Shown: one piece after another, positions 15,415-22,966 of the stretch
Position numbering within the stretch: position 1 is the stretch's first letter
Layout of the letters: every line of letters begins with the position of its first letter
Assembly: GCA_900468625.1 (NCBI GenBank)
Contig: UBUL01000023.1
Coordinates: forward strand, 144,247 to 180,299
Source of the DNA: Hyphomicrobiales bacterium
Lineage (GTDB): Bacteria; Pseudomonadota; Alphaproteobacteria; Rhizobiales; Rhizobiaceae
DNA length: 36,053 nucleotides
Reading direction: 5' to 3'
Program-made: the position numbers and the translations under genes
Notes under the pieces: generated by a model
What the model was told of the DNA's origin: nothing
Seen by the model: the letters and a program-made list of their open reading frames with translations, nothing else
Database searches by the model: none

Positions 15415-16113
15415 ATGAAAGCAGCATTGTCGATCGTGACGACGGGTGTCGTTGCGGTGTATCTTCTTGCGGCATCGAGTGCAGCAGCCATCACCGCTTC
15501 AGCACCCTATGCGGCACCGGCCGCACGCGCCGACGTGATCCGGGTGGCGGTCGAACCGCAGGGGCAGGTCAAGCCGCAGTTCCAGCGGCGCATGGTGCGG
15601 CTGGCGACGAATGAAGAGCCGGGCACCATCATCATCGACACCAACAACAAGTATCTTTACCTCGTCGAAGGCGACAACCGCGCGAGACGCTACGGCATTG
15701 GCGTCGGCCGTGACGGCTTCGGCTGGTCCGGCGTCGTCAAGGTCGGCCGCAAGGCGGAATGGCCGGGCTGGACGCCGCCTCCGGAAATGCGCGTTCGCGA
15801 AGCCAAGAAAGGTCATAAGCTGCCGGCCTATCAGGAAGGCGGCGAGGATAATCCGCTCGGCGCGCGCGCCATGTATCTCTATCGCAATGGCAACGACACC
15901 GCCTTTCGCATCCACGGCACCAATCAGCCATGGAGCATCGGCCTCAACATGTCGTCCGGCTGCATCCGCATGATGAACAAGGACGTCATCGATCTCTATG
16001 ATCGCGTCCCCGTGGGCACGAAGGTCATCGTCGTCGGCCCCGGCAACAAGCAGGGCGAAGTCAGCTACCAGGATCGCGGCGTCGATGTGCTGAGGACCCT
16101 GTTCGGCGGCTGA
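15415..16113 (+). CDS. L,D-transpeptidase (YkuD domain), second of two
   Basis: 232 residues, with a signal peptide (MKAALSIVTTGVVAVYLLAA, cut near ASSAAA). The YkuD domain closely follows that of the upstream paralogue: GTIIIDTNNKYLYLVEGDNRARRYGIGVG, a shared EWPGWTPPPEMRVREAKKGHKLP block, GGEDNPLGARAMYL, and the active site RIHGTN (His177) to SSGCIRMMNKDV (Ser191, Cys193). The variable linker between signal peptide and domain is shorter than in the first copy. A C-terminal extension of about 25 residues (NKQGEVSYQDRGVDVLRTL) is absent from the first copy. The pair probably arose by tandem duplication; separate regulation is suggested by the hairpin and palindromes between them. Confidence 0.93.
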   Translation: MKAALSIVTTGVVAVYLLAASSAAAITASAPYAAPAARADVIRVAVEPQGQVKPQFQRRMVRLATNEEPGTIIIDTNNKYLYLVEGDNRARRYGIGVGRDGFGWSGVVKVGRKAEWPGWTPPPEMRVREAKKGHKLPAYQEGGEDNPLGARAMYLYRNGNDTAFRIHGTNQPWSIGLNMSSGCIRMMNKDVIDLYDRVPVGTKVIVVGPGNKQGEVSYQDRGVDVLRTLFGG

Positions 16114-16541
16114 TCGGATTCCTGATCTTCTGAGCTTGCTTCCGGCATTGGCAGGCGTCCCGAACTATCGCATGAAACCGTCATGCAGGCTCGGGATGCC
16201 TGCCTTGTCTGCGACGCATTATTCCATTCGAAACCAGACCCTGCAGCCGGATAATTTTAGGTCGAATCGACCTGAAATTCGAGCCCGTTCTCGAAACAAA
16301 GAAGCAGGGCAAAATGTCGTTCGAAAACCGCTACACACTTTTCGGCATCATGCTCTCCTAAGCACTGTTGCGCCCGGGTGACAGCTTCGAATTTATCGAT
16401 GTGGACCGCCGCAAACCGGCTTCTTTTCTTCAGATTCACGTCAGCTTCGCCGCCTAAGCCATGCATTGTCACCTGTGACTGAAATAGAAGTGTCATCGAA
16501 GCGCGTCTACATAACAGCTCTTTGCCATCCGGGGATTTCAC
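16114..16541. other. Intergenic region with repeat element
   Basis: About 430 bases without a supportable gene. The middle holds a degenerate copy of the two-hairpin repeat (16244-16357). The right end, 16440-16541, is the probable promoter region of the outer-membrane protein gene; I see no clear operator in it. Confidence 0.55.
16244..16357. repeat. Two-hairpin rhizobial repeat, degenerate copy
   Basis: This copy shares its plan with those near 23536 and 29288: an AGCCGGAT-ATTTTAGGTC arm with its complement, a central AAACAAAGAAGCAG linker, and a second hairpin ending ACACTTTTCGGCATCATGCTCT. Both hairpins here have several mismatches, so it looks like an old insertion. Confidence 0.75.
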
Positions 16542-17213
16542 ATGCATCGTGCATTTCGCATCAAGCAGCCGGCCCTTGCCGCGCTTGCGATTTCAGCATC
16601 CGTATTCGCCGCCGGCTCTGCTTCTGCTGAAATGCAGTTTTCCGCCTATGGCGGCTTCCAGGGCGCAACCGGCAGCAATGTAACCACGTCGGATGGTGCC
16701 GACTTCGACCCCAACTGGTCGGGCAAATCCTTCAAGATGCCGCCTTATTTCGGCTTCCGCGGCATCTGGTGGCTCGATCAGTTCGACAAGCCGAACTGGG
16801 GCGTATCGCTCGATTACAGCCATGCGAAGGTCTATGGCGATCTCGGCAACACGCCCGGCTGGTCGCATTTCGAGTTCACCGACGGCCTCAATATGCTGAC
16901 GCTGAACGCTCTCTACCGCTTCCAGGATCCCAGCCGCAACTGGACGCCCTATGTCGGCCTCGGCGCCGGTATCAACGTGCCGCATGTCGAAGTTAGCCGC
17001 GCCTCCGGCACCACCTTCGACTACCAGTTCGGCGGAGCATCGCTGCAGGCACAGGCCGGCGTCAGCTACCAATTCGCTAAGCACTGGTCGACCTTCGTCG
17101 AATACAAAGGCAACTACAACTTCGTGGACAACGTCTCGATCGATAGCGGCGACACCTTGAAGACCAGGGTCTTCACCCACGCCCTCAACTTCGGCGTCTC
17201 GTTCAACTTCTGA
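16542..17213 (+). CDS. lpxQ: LpxQ-like lipid A oxidase (outer-membrane beta-barrel)
   Basis: 223 residues, close to the roughly 224 of Rhizobium LpxQ. A signal peptide ends near ASASAEM (about residue 29). The rest alternates polar and hydrophobic residues as an eight-stranded barrel and ends in FGVSFNF with a C-terminal Phe, the outer-membrane insertion signal. Segments shared with proteins annotated as lipid A oxidase are WSGKSFKMPPYFGFRGIWW, SLDYSHAKVYGD, FEFTDGLNMLTLNALYRF and YVGLGAGINVPHVEV. LpxQ uses oxygen to convert the proximal glucosamine of lipid A to 2-aminogluconate, a feature of R. etli and R. leguminosarum lipid A. The assignment rests on remembered sequence pattern; a general OmpA-like barrel is the alternative. 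Confidence 0.65.
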   Translation: MHRAFRIKQPALAALAISASVFAAGSASAEMQFSAYGGFQGATGSNVTTSDGADFDPNWSGKSFKMPPYFGFRGIWWLDQFDKPNWGVSLDYSHAKVYGDLGNTPGWSHFEFTDGLNMLTLNALYRFQDPSRNWTPYVGLGAGINVPHVEVSRASGTTFDYQFGGASLQAQAGVSYQFAKHWSTFVEYKGNYNFVDNVSIDSGDTLKTRVFTHALNFGVSFNF

Positions 17214-17239
17214 AGATCATCGCCCAGCTTCCGCAATCC

Positions 17240-17269
17240 ATCCCCCAAATCGGTTCAGGCTTGGGGGAT
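17240..17269 (+). promoter_or_regulatory. Hairpin covering the ribosome binding site of the DUF6881 gene
   Basis: ATCCCCCAA (17240-17248) pairs exactly with TTGGGGGAT (17261-17269), a 9-bp stem with a 12-base loop. The right arm contains GGGGGA, the only ribosome binding site for ATG 17278. It may also act as the 3' hairpin of lpxQ, but no T run follows. Confidence 0.55.
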
Positions 17270-17277
17270 TGTGTGCT

Positions 17278-17637
17278 ATGTTCGAGCACATGAGCTTTTC
17301 CTATTACCGATGCGACTGGATCCATCCGGAAAGCGAGGAGCCAGTCATCGTCTATTACGAAGTCGATGTCGGTGGCGACGTTCCGCGGCTCATCGACGTG
17401 TTTGCCGATGGCCGCCGGCACTGTATGTCGGTTGCCGATATTTCCGATCGAGAACTTGAGATGCAACGCATCACCAGCCTCGTCGAGGGCTCGTTTTACG
17501 ATGGTATCGCCGGCCTCGTGGACGGCATCTTCTTCGAGGAAGGCCAGGAGCGCATCAGCATGACGCGCATTGCCGCCGACAAATTCGAGATCGAATGGCA
17601 GGCACACCGACTGCCGGCGCCTGACAAGCTGCATTAG
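17278..17637 (+). CDS. DUF6881-like protein
   Basis: About 119 residues from ATG 17278, with GGGGGA 9 bases upstream; ATG 17290 is also possible. The start of the domain, SYYRCDWIHPESEEPVIVYYEVD, followed by PRLIDVFADGRRHCMSV, matches the small family in which a Y-x-x-x-W-IH motif precedes a P-x-x-x-Y-E-x-D strand and an FxDGR turn. These are compact alpha/beta proteins of unknown function, sometimes found near toxin-immunity loci; nothing here supports that role. Its stop codon is the first base triplet of a rhizobial repeat. Convergent with glcF. Confidence 0.7.
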   Translation: MFEHMSFSYYRCDWIHPESEEPVIVYYEVDVGGDVPRLIDVFADGRRHCMSVADISDRELEMQRITSLVEGSFYDGIAGLVDGIFFEEGQERISMTRIAADKFEIEWQAHRLPAPDKLH

Positions 17638-17740
17638 AGACTTTCCGCTTTTTCTCGAATTGCGAAACGCTCTATCTTCTAGTTTCTTTGCGCAATTCCG
17701 GACGAAAGACTGCCACGCATTTTTCCAGGAAATGCTCTAG
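17635..17740. repeat. TAGAG-ended palindromic repeat between convergent genes
   Basis: The element runs from TAGAGACTTTCCGC to GGAAATGCTCTAG, with GCGAAACGCTCTATCTTCTAG and GCGCAATTCCGGACGAAAG inside, a repeat I recognise from many Rhizobium intergenic regions. It fills the whole space between the DUF6881 gene and glcF. Its left TAG is the DUF6881 stop and its right CTA, read on the minus strand, is the glcF stop. Confidence 0.75.
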
Positions 17741-19056
17741 GCAGCGGCCTGCTGCAGACCCTTCAGCTTCGCCGGCATATCGCCGCCATAGGCCCAATCG
17801 AGCAGTTCCACCGTATGCAAAATGGGAATGCCCGTTCCCGTGGCGATCTGCGTGATGCAGCCGATATTGCCGGTGGCGATGACATCGGCCCTCGTCGCCT
17901 CGATATTCCTGACCTTGCGCGCCTTCAGCTCGGCCGAAATCTCCGGCTGCATGATATTGTAGGTGCCCGCCGAGCCGCAGCACAGATGCCCTTCCGCCGG
18001 GTCGCGCACCGTAAAGCCCGCAGCTTTCAACAGGAGCTTCGGTGCCATGGTGATCTTCTGTCCATGCTGCATGGAGCAGGCGGAATGATAGGCGACGGTG
18101 ATGCCGCGCGGCATATGCGACGGCAGATCGAGGCTTGCGAGATATTCGGTGATGTCCTTGGCGAGCGCCGAAACCCTTACGGCCTTTTCGGCATAGGATG
18201 GATCGAGGCGCAGCATATGCCCATAGTCCTTGATCGTCGTGCCGCAGCCGGACGCGGTGATGATGATGGCGTCGAGCCCTCCGGCCTCGATCTCGCCTAT
18301 CCAGACATCGACATTGGTGCGGGCGGCGGCGAGTGCCTGTTCCTCGCGGCCCATATGATGGACCAGCGAGCCGCAGCAGACCTCCCCCTGCGGCACGACG
18401 ACCTCGACGCCGAGGCGCGTCAAAAGGCGGATGGTCGCCGCATTGATTTCCGGATCGAGGACGGGCTGAGCGCAACCCGTCAGGATCGCCACCCGACCGC
18501 GCCGCTCGGCCTGCGGCGGATGCAGCCCCGGCTTGGCAAAAGGCGACTGCGCGGGAATGCGGCGCGGCGCAAGATCGAGCATGGCTGCGAAGGCCTTCAA
18601 GGCTGGAATGCGTCTGAACAGACCCTTAAAAGGCCGGCCGAGGTCCGCAAGCCGCAAGGCCATCCGGAACCGGCCGGGATAAGGCAGCACAGCCGCCAGC
18701 ACATTGCGGGTCAGCCGATCCATCAGCGGGCGCTTGTAGGTATTCTCGACATGGACGCGCGCATGGTCGATCAGGTGCATATAGTCGACGCCGGAAGGAC
18801 AGGTCGTGGTGCAGGCGAGGCAGGAAAGGCAACGATCGATATGCGTCACCACCTCGGCATCGGCGGGCCTGCCGTTCTCCAGCATATCCTTGATAAGATA
18901 GATGCGGCCGCGCGGGCTATCGAGTTCGTTGCCGAGCGTCACATAGGTCGGACAGGTGGCGGTGCAGAAGCCGCAATGAACGCATTTACGCAGGATCGCC
19001 TCGGACTCTGCCACATGCGGATCGGCAAGCTGTTCGGGAGTGAAATTCGTTTGCAT
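17737..19056 (-). CDS. glcF: Glycolate oxidase iron-sulfur subunit GlcF
   Basis: 439 residues. Two ferredoxin-type clusters near the N-terminus, CVHCGFCTATCP (Cys25, 28, 31, 35) and CLSCLACTTTCP (Cys76, 79, 82, 86), bind 4Fe-4S centres. Two cysteine-rich CCG domains follow, with VCCGSLVHHMG and LCCGSAGTYNI, as in GlcF and heterodisulfide-reductase-like proteins. With GlcD and GlcE it oxidises glycolate to glyoxylate at the inner membrane and passes electrons towards quinone. TAGGGGGA lies just before the ATG. A 228-base gap with RIME-like hairpins separates it from glcE, so expression may be uneven within the operon. Confidence 0.96.
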   Translation of the reverse strand: MQTNFTPEQLADPHVAESEAILRKCVHCGFCTATCPTYVTLGNELDSPRGRIYLIKDMLENGRPADAEVVTHIDRCLSCLACTTTCPSGVDYMHLIDHARVHVENTYKRPLMDRLTRNVLAAVLPYPGRFRMALRLADLGRPFKGLFRRIPALKAFAAMLDLAPRRIPAQSPFAKPGLHPPQAERRGRVAILTGCAQPVLDPEINAATIRLLTRLGVEVVVPQGEVCCGSLVHHMGREEQALAAARTNVDVWIGEIEAGGLDAIIITASGCGTTIKDYGHMLRLDPSYAEKAVRVSALAKDITEYLASLDLPSHMPRGITVAYHSACSMQHGQKITMAPKLLLKAAGFTVRDPAEGHLCCGSAGTYNIMQPEISAELKARKVRNIEATRADVIATGNIGCITQIATGTGIPILHTVELLDWAYGGDMPAKLKGLQQAAA

Positions 19057-19113
19057 CAGGTTCCCCCTACTTTCGCACCGAAGGATGGGCGATTGCTGGC
19101 TTGAGAGAAAGCC

Positions 19114-19262
19114 CCCTCATCCGCCCTGTCGGGCACCTTCTCCCCGAGGGGAGAAGGGGGAAGTGCACCTTCCTCCTCCTTGCCAGAAAGAAAATCGTGG
19201 AATCGCGGCAAACGAGGTCATCCCCTCTCCCCCACCGGGAGAGGGCTAGGGTGAGGGAGTGG
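19114..19262. repeat. RIME-like mosaic repeat inside the glc operon
   Basis: The left part is CCCCTCATCCGCCCTGTCGG followed by the hairpin CCTTCTCCCC-GA-GGGGAGAAGG (19136-19157), the same module as in the his operon. The right part is a different module: CCCTCTCCC (19223-19231) with GGGAGAGGG (19237-19245), then CTAGGGTGAGGGAG. This patchwork is the defining feature of rhizobial mosaic elements. Confidence 0.85.
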
Positions 19263-19284
19263 TCACCAAAAGACATTATCCGCA

Positions 19285-20484
19285 TCACCACATCTTCCCC
19301 GGATTGAAAATCCCTGCCGGATCGAATTTTTCCTTCACGCGCGCAGACAGGAGAGCCACGGCCTCCGGCTGCGGTTGGAAAGCAGACGTCATCGCGCGGT
19401 GGCCTGGGGTAGCACGCATCAAGGTGGCATGCCCGCCGCCAAGCGCATGAATATAGCGGCGCAGCATTTCACCTTCCGGCTCGGCTTCCATGCGCATCCA
19501 GACAAGCCCGCCCTGCCAATCGTAATAGGCGTCCACGCCCTCCTCCAGGCGAAGGGCCGCGACAAGCCGGTGGCCCGTGCCGGGTGCGACCGAGACGCGC
19601 CAGACAGGACGCGAGGTGCCATCCGCATAGGGCTTCACATTGCGGATCTCGCGCCAGAGCCTGCGGCTGTCAGCCTCATCGAGACGTTTCACCGACCCGA
19701 GCCGGCCCATAGCTGCGGCAAGCTTTTCACCACGGACCGCGACGGAGCCGGGAAGACCCTCGATGCGCAGCACCGTCGCCTCGCCTTGCGGCAGCTTGCC
19801 GTCGAGAAAGGACCAGGCGACGGTGAGCGGCAGATGGGCGGCGCCTGACACTTCGAGCGGCAGAGCCATGGCCGCGGCCATGGCATTGGCAGCTTCCGCA
19901 TCGTTGAGGCCGGAGAGGACGATCGTCTCCTCCGTCTTCGGCTTCGGCGGCACACGGAACGTCACTTCGGTCAAAAGCCCGAGCGTACCATGCGAACCGG
20001 CCATCAGCTTGACCAGATCGAGGCCGGTGACATTCTTCATCACCCTCCCGCCGGCCTTGACGATCTCGCCCTTGCCATTGACGAAGCGGACGCCGAGCAG
20101 GCTGTCGCGCGCGGCCCCGCTGACGAAACGGCGCGGGCCGGAGACATTGGCGGCGAAAATGCCGCCGATCGTCGGCTCGCCTTCGGTCGCCATCAGCGGC
20201 CGGTGATCCATCGGCTCGAAGGCCATCATCTGGCCTGCCTCGGCAAGGGCCGCTTCGATCTCGGCAACCGGCGTGCCCGCACGCGCAGTCATCACCATCT
20301 CACCCGGATTGTAGGCGACGATGCCGGCAAGGCGGCTCGACGACAGAGCCGCATCGGATACGACGGCATTGCCGAAGCCGGATCGCGTATTGCCGCCGAC
20401 GATCGCGAGAGCAGCGCCGCGCACCGAATGATCGCTGATGATGGAGGCGGCTTCCTCCTCCGTCCGGGGGTGAAACTCGCTCAT
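19285..20484 (-). CDS. glcE: Glycolate oxidase FAD-binding subunit GlcE
   Basis: 399 residues. A truncated FAD-binding type 4 protein, as expected for GlcE. FAD contacts are seen in GAALAIVGGNTRSGFG, the GMVMTARAGTPVAEIEAAL helix, TIGGIFAANVSGPRR and MKNVTGLDLVKLMAGSHGTLGLLTEVTF. It is the second flavoprotein subunit beside GlcD in glycolate oxidase. Its ATG overlaps the glcD stop by four bases (ATGA), so translation is coupled. The C-terminus ends FDPAGIFNPGKMW, the conserved tail of the family. Confidence 0.95.
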   Translation of the reverse strand: MSEFHPRTEEEAASIISDHSVRGAALAIVGGNTRSGFGNAVVSDAALSSSRLAGIVAYNPGEMVMTARAGTPVAEIEAALAEAGQMMAFEPMDHRPLMATEGEPTIGGIFAANVSGPRRFVSGAARDSLLGVRFVNGKGEIVKAGGRVMKNVTGLDLVKLMAGSHGTLGLLTEVTFRVPPKPKTEETIVLSGLNDAEAANAMAAAMALPLEVSGAAHLPLTVAWSFLDGKLPQGEATVLRIEGLPGSVAVRGEKLAAAMGRLGSVKRLDEADSRRLWREIRNVKPYADGTSRPVWRVSVAPGTGHRLVAALRLEEGVDAYYDWQGGLVWMRMEAEPEGEMLRRYIHALGGGHATLMRATPGHRAMTSAFQPQPEAVALLSARVKEKFDPAGIFNPGKMW

Positions 20485-21920
20485 GCGGCGTTGCGCCCAT
20501 CAAGCGGGAAGACCTTGGACGGATTGAGGATCCAGCCGGGGTCGAAAGCTGATCGTACCGACATCATCTGGGCAAGATCGACATCGGCATATTGGTGGCG
20601 CATCAGATCGCGCTTCTCGATGCCGACGCCATGCTCGCCGGTGAGACAGCCGCCGGCATCGACGCAGAGCCGCAGGATATCGTTGCCGGCGGCCTCCGCC
20701 TTTGCGGCATCTTCGGGGTCGTTGGCATTGAAGAGAATCAACGGATGCATGTTGCCATCGCCAGCGTGGAAGACGTTGGCGACGCGCAGACCGTAACCAT
20801 CGACGATCTCGCTCGTCTTCTTCAGGACGTAGGAGAGCTGGCTGAGCGGTACGGTGCCGTCCATGCAGATGTAATCGGCGATGCGGCCGGTGGCGCCGAA
20901 GGCAGATTTCCGGCCCTTCCAGATCAGGGCTGCTTCCGTTGCCGACTGGCATTCGCGCACGGTCTTGACTCTGTGAGTGCGGGCGATTGTGACGATGCTC
21001 GCAAGCATATCGTCCATTTCCGCCTCGGAGCCTTCGACCTCGACGATGAGGAGCGCCTCCACATCGAGGGGATAGCCGGCCTTGGCAAAGGCCTCGCAGA
21101 TCTCGATCGCCGGCTTGTCCATGAATTCGATCGCGACGGGGACGATGCCGGCGGCGATGACATCGGCAACGCAGGCGCCTGCTTCTTCGGAACTGTCGAA
21201 ACCGAAGAGCACCGGCCGGGCACCCTCGGGCTTGGCGATGAGCCGCACCGTCGCCTCGGTGACGATGCCGAGCTGGCCTTCCGAGCCGCAGACGAGGCCG
21301 AGAAGATCGTAGCCCGGCGCATCGAGCGCCTTGCCGCCGAGATCGATGACGGTGCCGTCGGTCAGCACCAGCTTGACGCCGAGCAGATTGTTGGTCGTGA
21401 CGCCGTATTTCAGACAATGCGCGCCGCCGGAATTCATGCCGATATTGCCGCCGATGGTGCAGGCAAGCTGCGAACTCGGGTCAGGCGCATAGAAGAAGCC
21501 GTCAGCCGAGACGCTTTCGGAAACGTGCAGGTTCGTCACGCCAGCCTGCACGGTCGCGGTGCGATTGGCATAATCGATGTCGAGGATGCGGTTCATCTTG
21601 GAGAGGCCGAGGACGACGGCATCCTCCTGCGGGATGGCGCCGCCCGACAGCGACGTGCCGGCGCCGCGCGGCACGACGGGAATGCCGTAGCGATGGCAGT
21701 ATTTCATGACGGCCGCGACTTCCGCCGTCGAGCGCGGCAGCGCGACGGCAAGCGGCAGACGGCGATAGGAAACGAAAGCGTCGGTTTCGAAGGGCACGAG
21801 CTCGCGCGCCTCGTGGATCAAACATTCGGGCGCCAGGAGATCGGCGAGATCGGCGACGATCGCGCTGCGGCGCGCCAGAACATCCGCACGCGGCTCCAGA
21901 AATGAAATGGCCTCGGCCAT
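20481..21920 (-). CDS. glcD: Glycolate oxidase catalytic subunit GlcD
   Basis: 479 residues from ATG 21920, which has AAGGAGG five bases upstream; the frame is open further up but without a better start. FAD-binding type 4 domain: PVVPRGAGTSLSGGAIP, TIGGNIGMNSGG and GVTTNNLLGVKLVLTDG. The C-terminal FAD-oxidase domain has FHAGDGNMHPLILFN and GCLTGEHGVGIEKRD, with the His residues that act on the 2-hydroxy acid. It dehydrogenates glycolate (and to a lesser degree D-lactate) to the keto acid. First gene of glcD-glcE-glcF, divergent from a LysR regulator whose probable operator lies in the 120-base gap. Confidence 0.96.
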   Translation of the reverse strand: MAEAISFLEPRADVLARRSAIVADLADLLAPECLIHEARELVPFETDAFVSYRRLPLAVALPRSTAEVAAVMKYCHRYGIPVVPRGAGTSLSGGAIPQEDAVVLGLSKMNRILDIDYANRTATVQAGVTNLHVSESVSADGFFYAPDPSSQLACTIGGNIGMNSGGAHCLKYGVTTNNLLGVKLVLTDGTVIDLGGKALDAPGYDLLGLVCGSEGQLGIVTEATVRLIAKPEGARPVLFGFDSSEEAGACVADVIAAGIVPVAIEFMDKPAIEICEAFAKAGYPLDVEALLIVEVEGSEAEMDDMLASIVTIARTHRVKTVRECQSATEAALIWKGRKSAFGATGRIADYICMDGTVPLSQLSYVLKKTSEIVDGYGLRVANVFHAGDGNMHPLILFNANDPEDAAKAEAAGNDILRLCVDAGGCLTGEHGVGIEKRDLMRHQYADVDLAQMMSVRSAFDPGWILNPSKVFPLDGRNAA

Positions 21921-22015
21921 GCCGTCCTCCTTCTGCGTCCTTTTACGAACACAGCCCCTTTTAGCGCAATAAAGGCTTAGCGCTTTCCCAAGTTTGGAGC
22001 AAATGATAAGCACTT

Positions 22016-22032
22016 ATTCCAAAACAGGAAAT
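22016..22032. promoter_or_regulatory. LysR box between glcD and its divergent regulator
   Basis: ATT (22016-22018), eleven bases, AAT (22030-22032): the canonical ATT-N11-AAT form. It overlaps the ribosome binding site of the LysR gene, which suits autorepression, and lies about 100 bases before glcD. A second partial dyad, ATAAG-CA-CTTAT, adjoins it on the left. Confidence 0.6.
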
Positions 22033-22040
22033 AATTCTGC

Positions 22041-22937
22041 ATGACCAATTTAGGGGATCTCGAAATCTTCGCGAGCGTCGTTGCAACGGGCAGCATGTCC
22101 CTGACGGGCCGTGCTCTCGGTTTTTCGCCCGCCGTCATTTCCAAGCGCATCAAGCGCCTTGAAGACAGGCTTGGCACCCGGCTCCTGCAGCGCACGACGC
22201 GACAGATTTCGCTGACGGAGGCGGGCCAAGGTTTCTATGACCGCGTGCTTGCCATTCTCGCCGGACTGGAAGAGGCGGAAGCCTATATTGCCGGGCGCTC
22301 CTCGCAAATGCACGGCACGCTGAAAATATCAGCCCCGACCTCGTTCGGCCGCCTGCACATCGCGCCGCATCTGAAATTCTTCATGCAAGCCCACCCGGAA
22401 CTGGCGCTCAATCTCGTGCTGAGCGACGAATTCGTCGATATCGTCGGCGGCGGCTTCGACCTTGCCATCCGCATTGCCGAACTCACCGATTCCAGCCTCG
22501 TCGCCCGCAGGCTGGCGCCGGTGCGCCGCGTGCTCTGCGCCTCCCCTGCTTATATCGATGCCCATGGCATGCCTGAGGATATCGACGACCTGCGTCGGCA
22601 TATCTGCCTGCCGGCGCACAATCTCGACCCGTGGCGGCTCGAGGGGCCGAAAGGCAGCCTGATCTTCCGGCCGGAGGGCAGGCTCATTACCAATTCCAGC
22701 GAGGTCGTGCGCGAAGCTGTCATCGCCGGCCTCGGCATTGCGCTGCGCTCCACCTGGGATATCGGGCCGGAACTGCGCGACGGCCGTCTCGTGCAAGTGC
22801 TTCCGGCCTATGAAGGCTCGCACAATATTACGCTGTCGGCCGTTTACCCCAGCCGGCAGTTCCTGCCGGCCAAAGTGCGCGTCTTCATCGACTTTCTGGC
22901 GGAACTTTACGGGCCTGTCCCGTATTGGGAGCGATAA
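22041..22937 (+). CDS. LysR-family regulator, probable regulator of glcDEF
   Basis: 298 residues. ATG 22041 has AGGAAA about 9 bases upstream. Helix-turn-helix in NLGDLEIFASVVATGSMSLTGRALGFSPAVISKRIKRLE, then the linker helix, then the effector domain beginning GTLKISAPTSFGRLHIAPHLKFFMQAHPELALNLVLSDEFVDIV. This is the CrgA-like LysR branch. Divergence from glcD with a shared ATT-N11-AAT site makes glcDEF its most likely target, with glycolate or a related 2-hydroxy acid as a possible effector; that is inference. The macrodomain gene begins 29 bases after its stop. Confidence 0.92.
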   Translation: MTNLGDLEIFASVVATGSMSLTGRALGFSPAVISKRIKRLEDRLGTRLLQRTTRQISLTEAGQGFYDRVLAILAGLEEAEAYIAGRSSQMHGTLKISAPTSFGRLHIAPHLKFFMQAHPELALNLVLSDEFVDIVGGGFDLAIRIAELTDSSLVARRLAPVRRVLCASPAYIDAHGMPEDIDDLRRHICLPAHNLDPWRLEGPKGSLIFRPEGRLITNSSEVVREAVIAGLGIALRSTWDIGPELRDGRLVQVLPAYEGSHNITLSAVYPSRQFLPAKVRVFIDFLAELYGPVPYWER

Positions 22938-22966
22938 GGGCCATTTCGAAGCCCGAGGAGACCATC

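Noticed and set aside
16450..16500. Possible PHO box (TGTCACCTGTGACTG and GTGTCAT)
   Set aside because: The TGTCA-like units are not spaced by 11 bases as PhoB sites require.
17269..17637. DUF6881 gene as an immunity protein of a toxin system
   Set aside because: No toxin gene, linker or secretion gene is present nearby; the family link alone is not enough.
17815..19104. A 429-codon open frame antisense to glcF
   Set aside because: Shadow of glcF, which has two intact iron-sulfur motifs and CCG domains on the minus strand.
20592..21905. A 437-codon open frame antisense to glcD
   Set aside because: It lies wholly within glcD, whose product is certain. The antisense translation has no recognisable domain or ribosome binding site.
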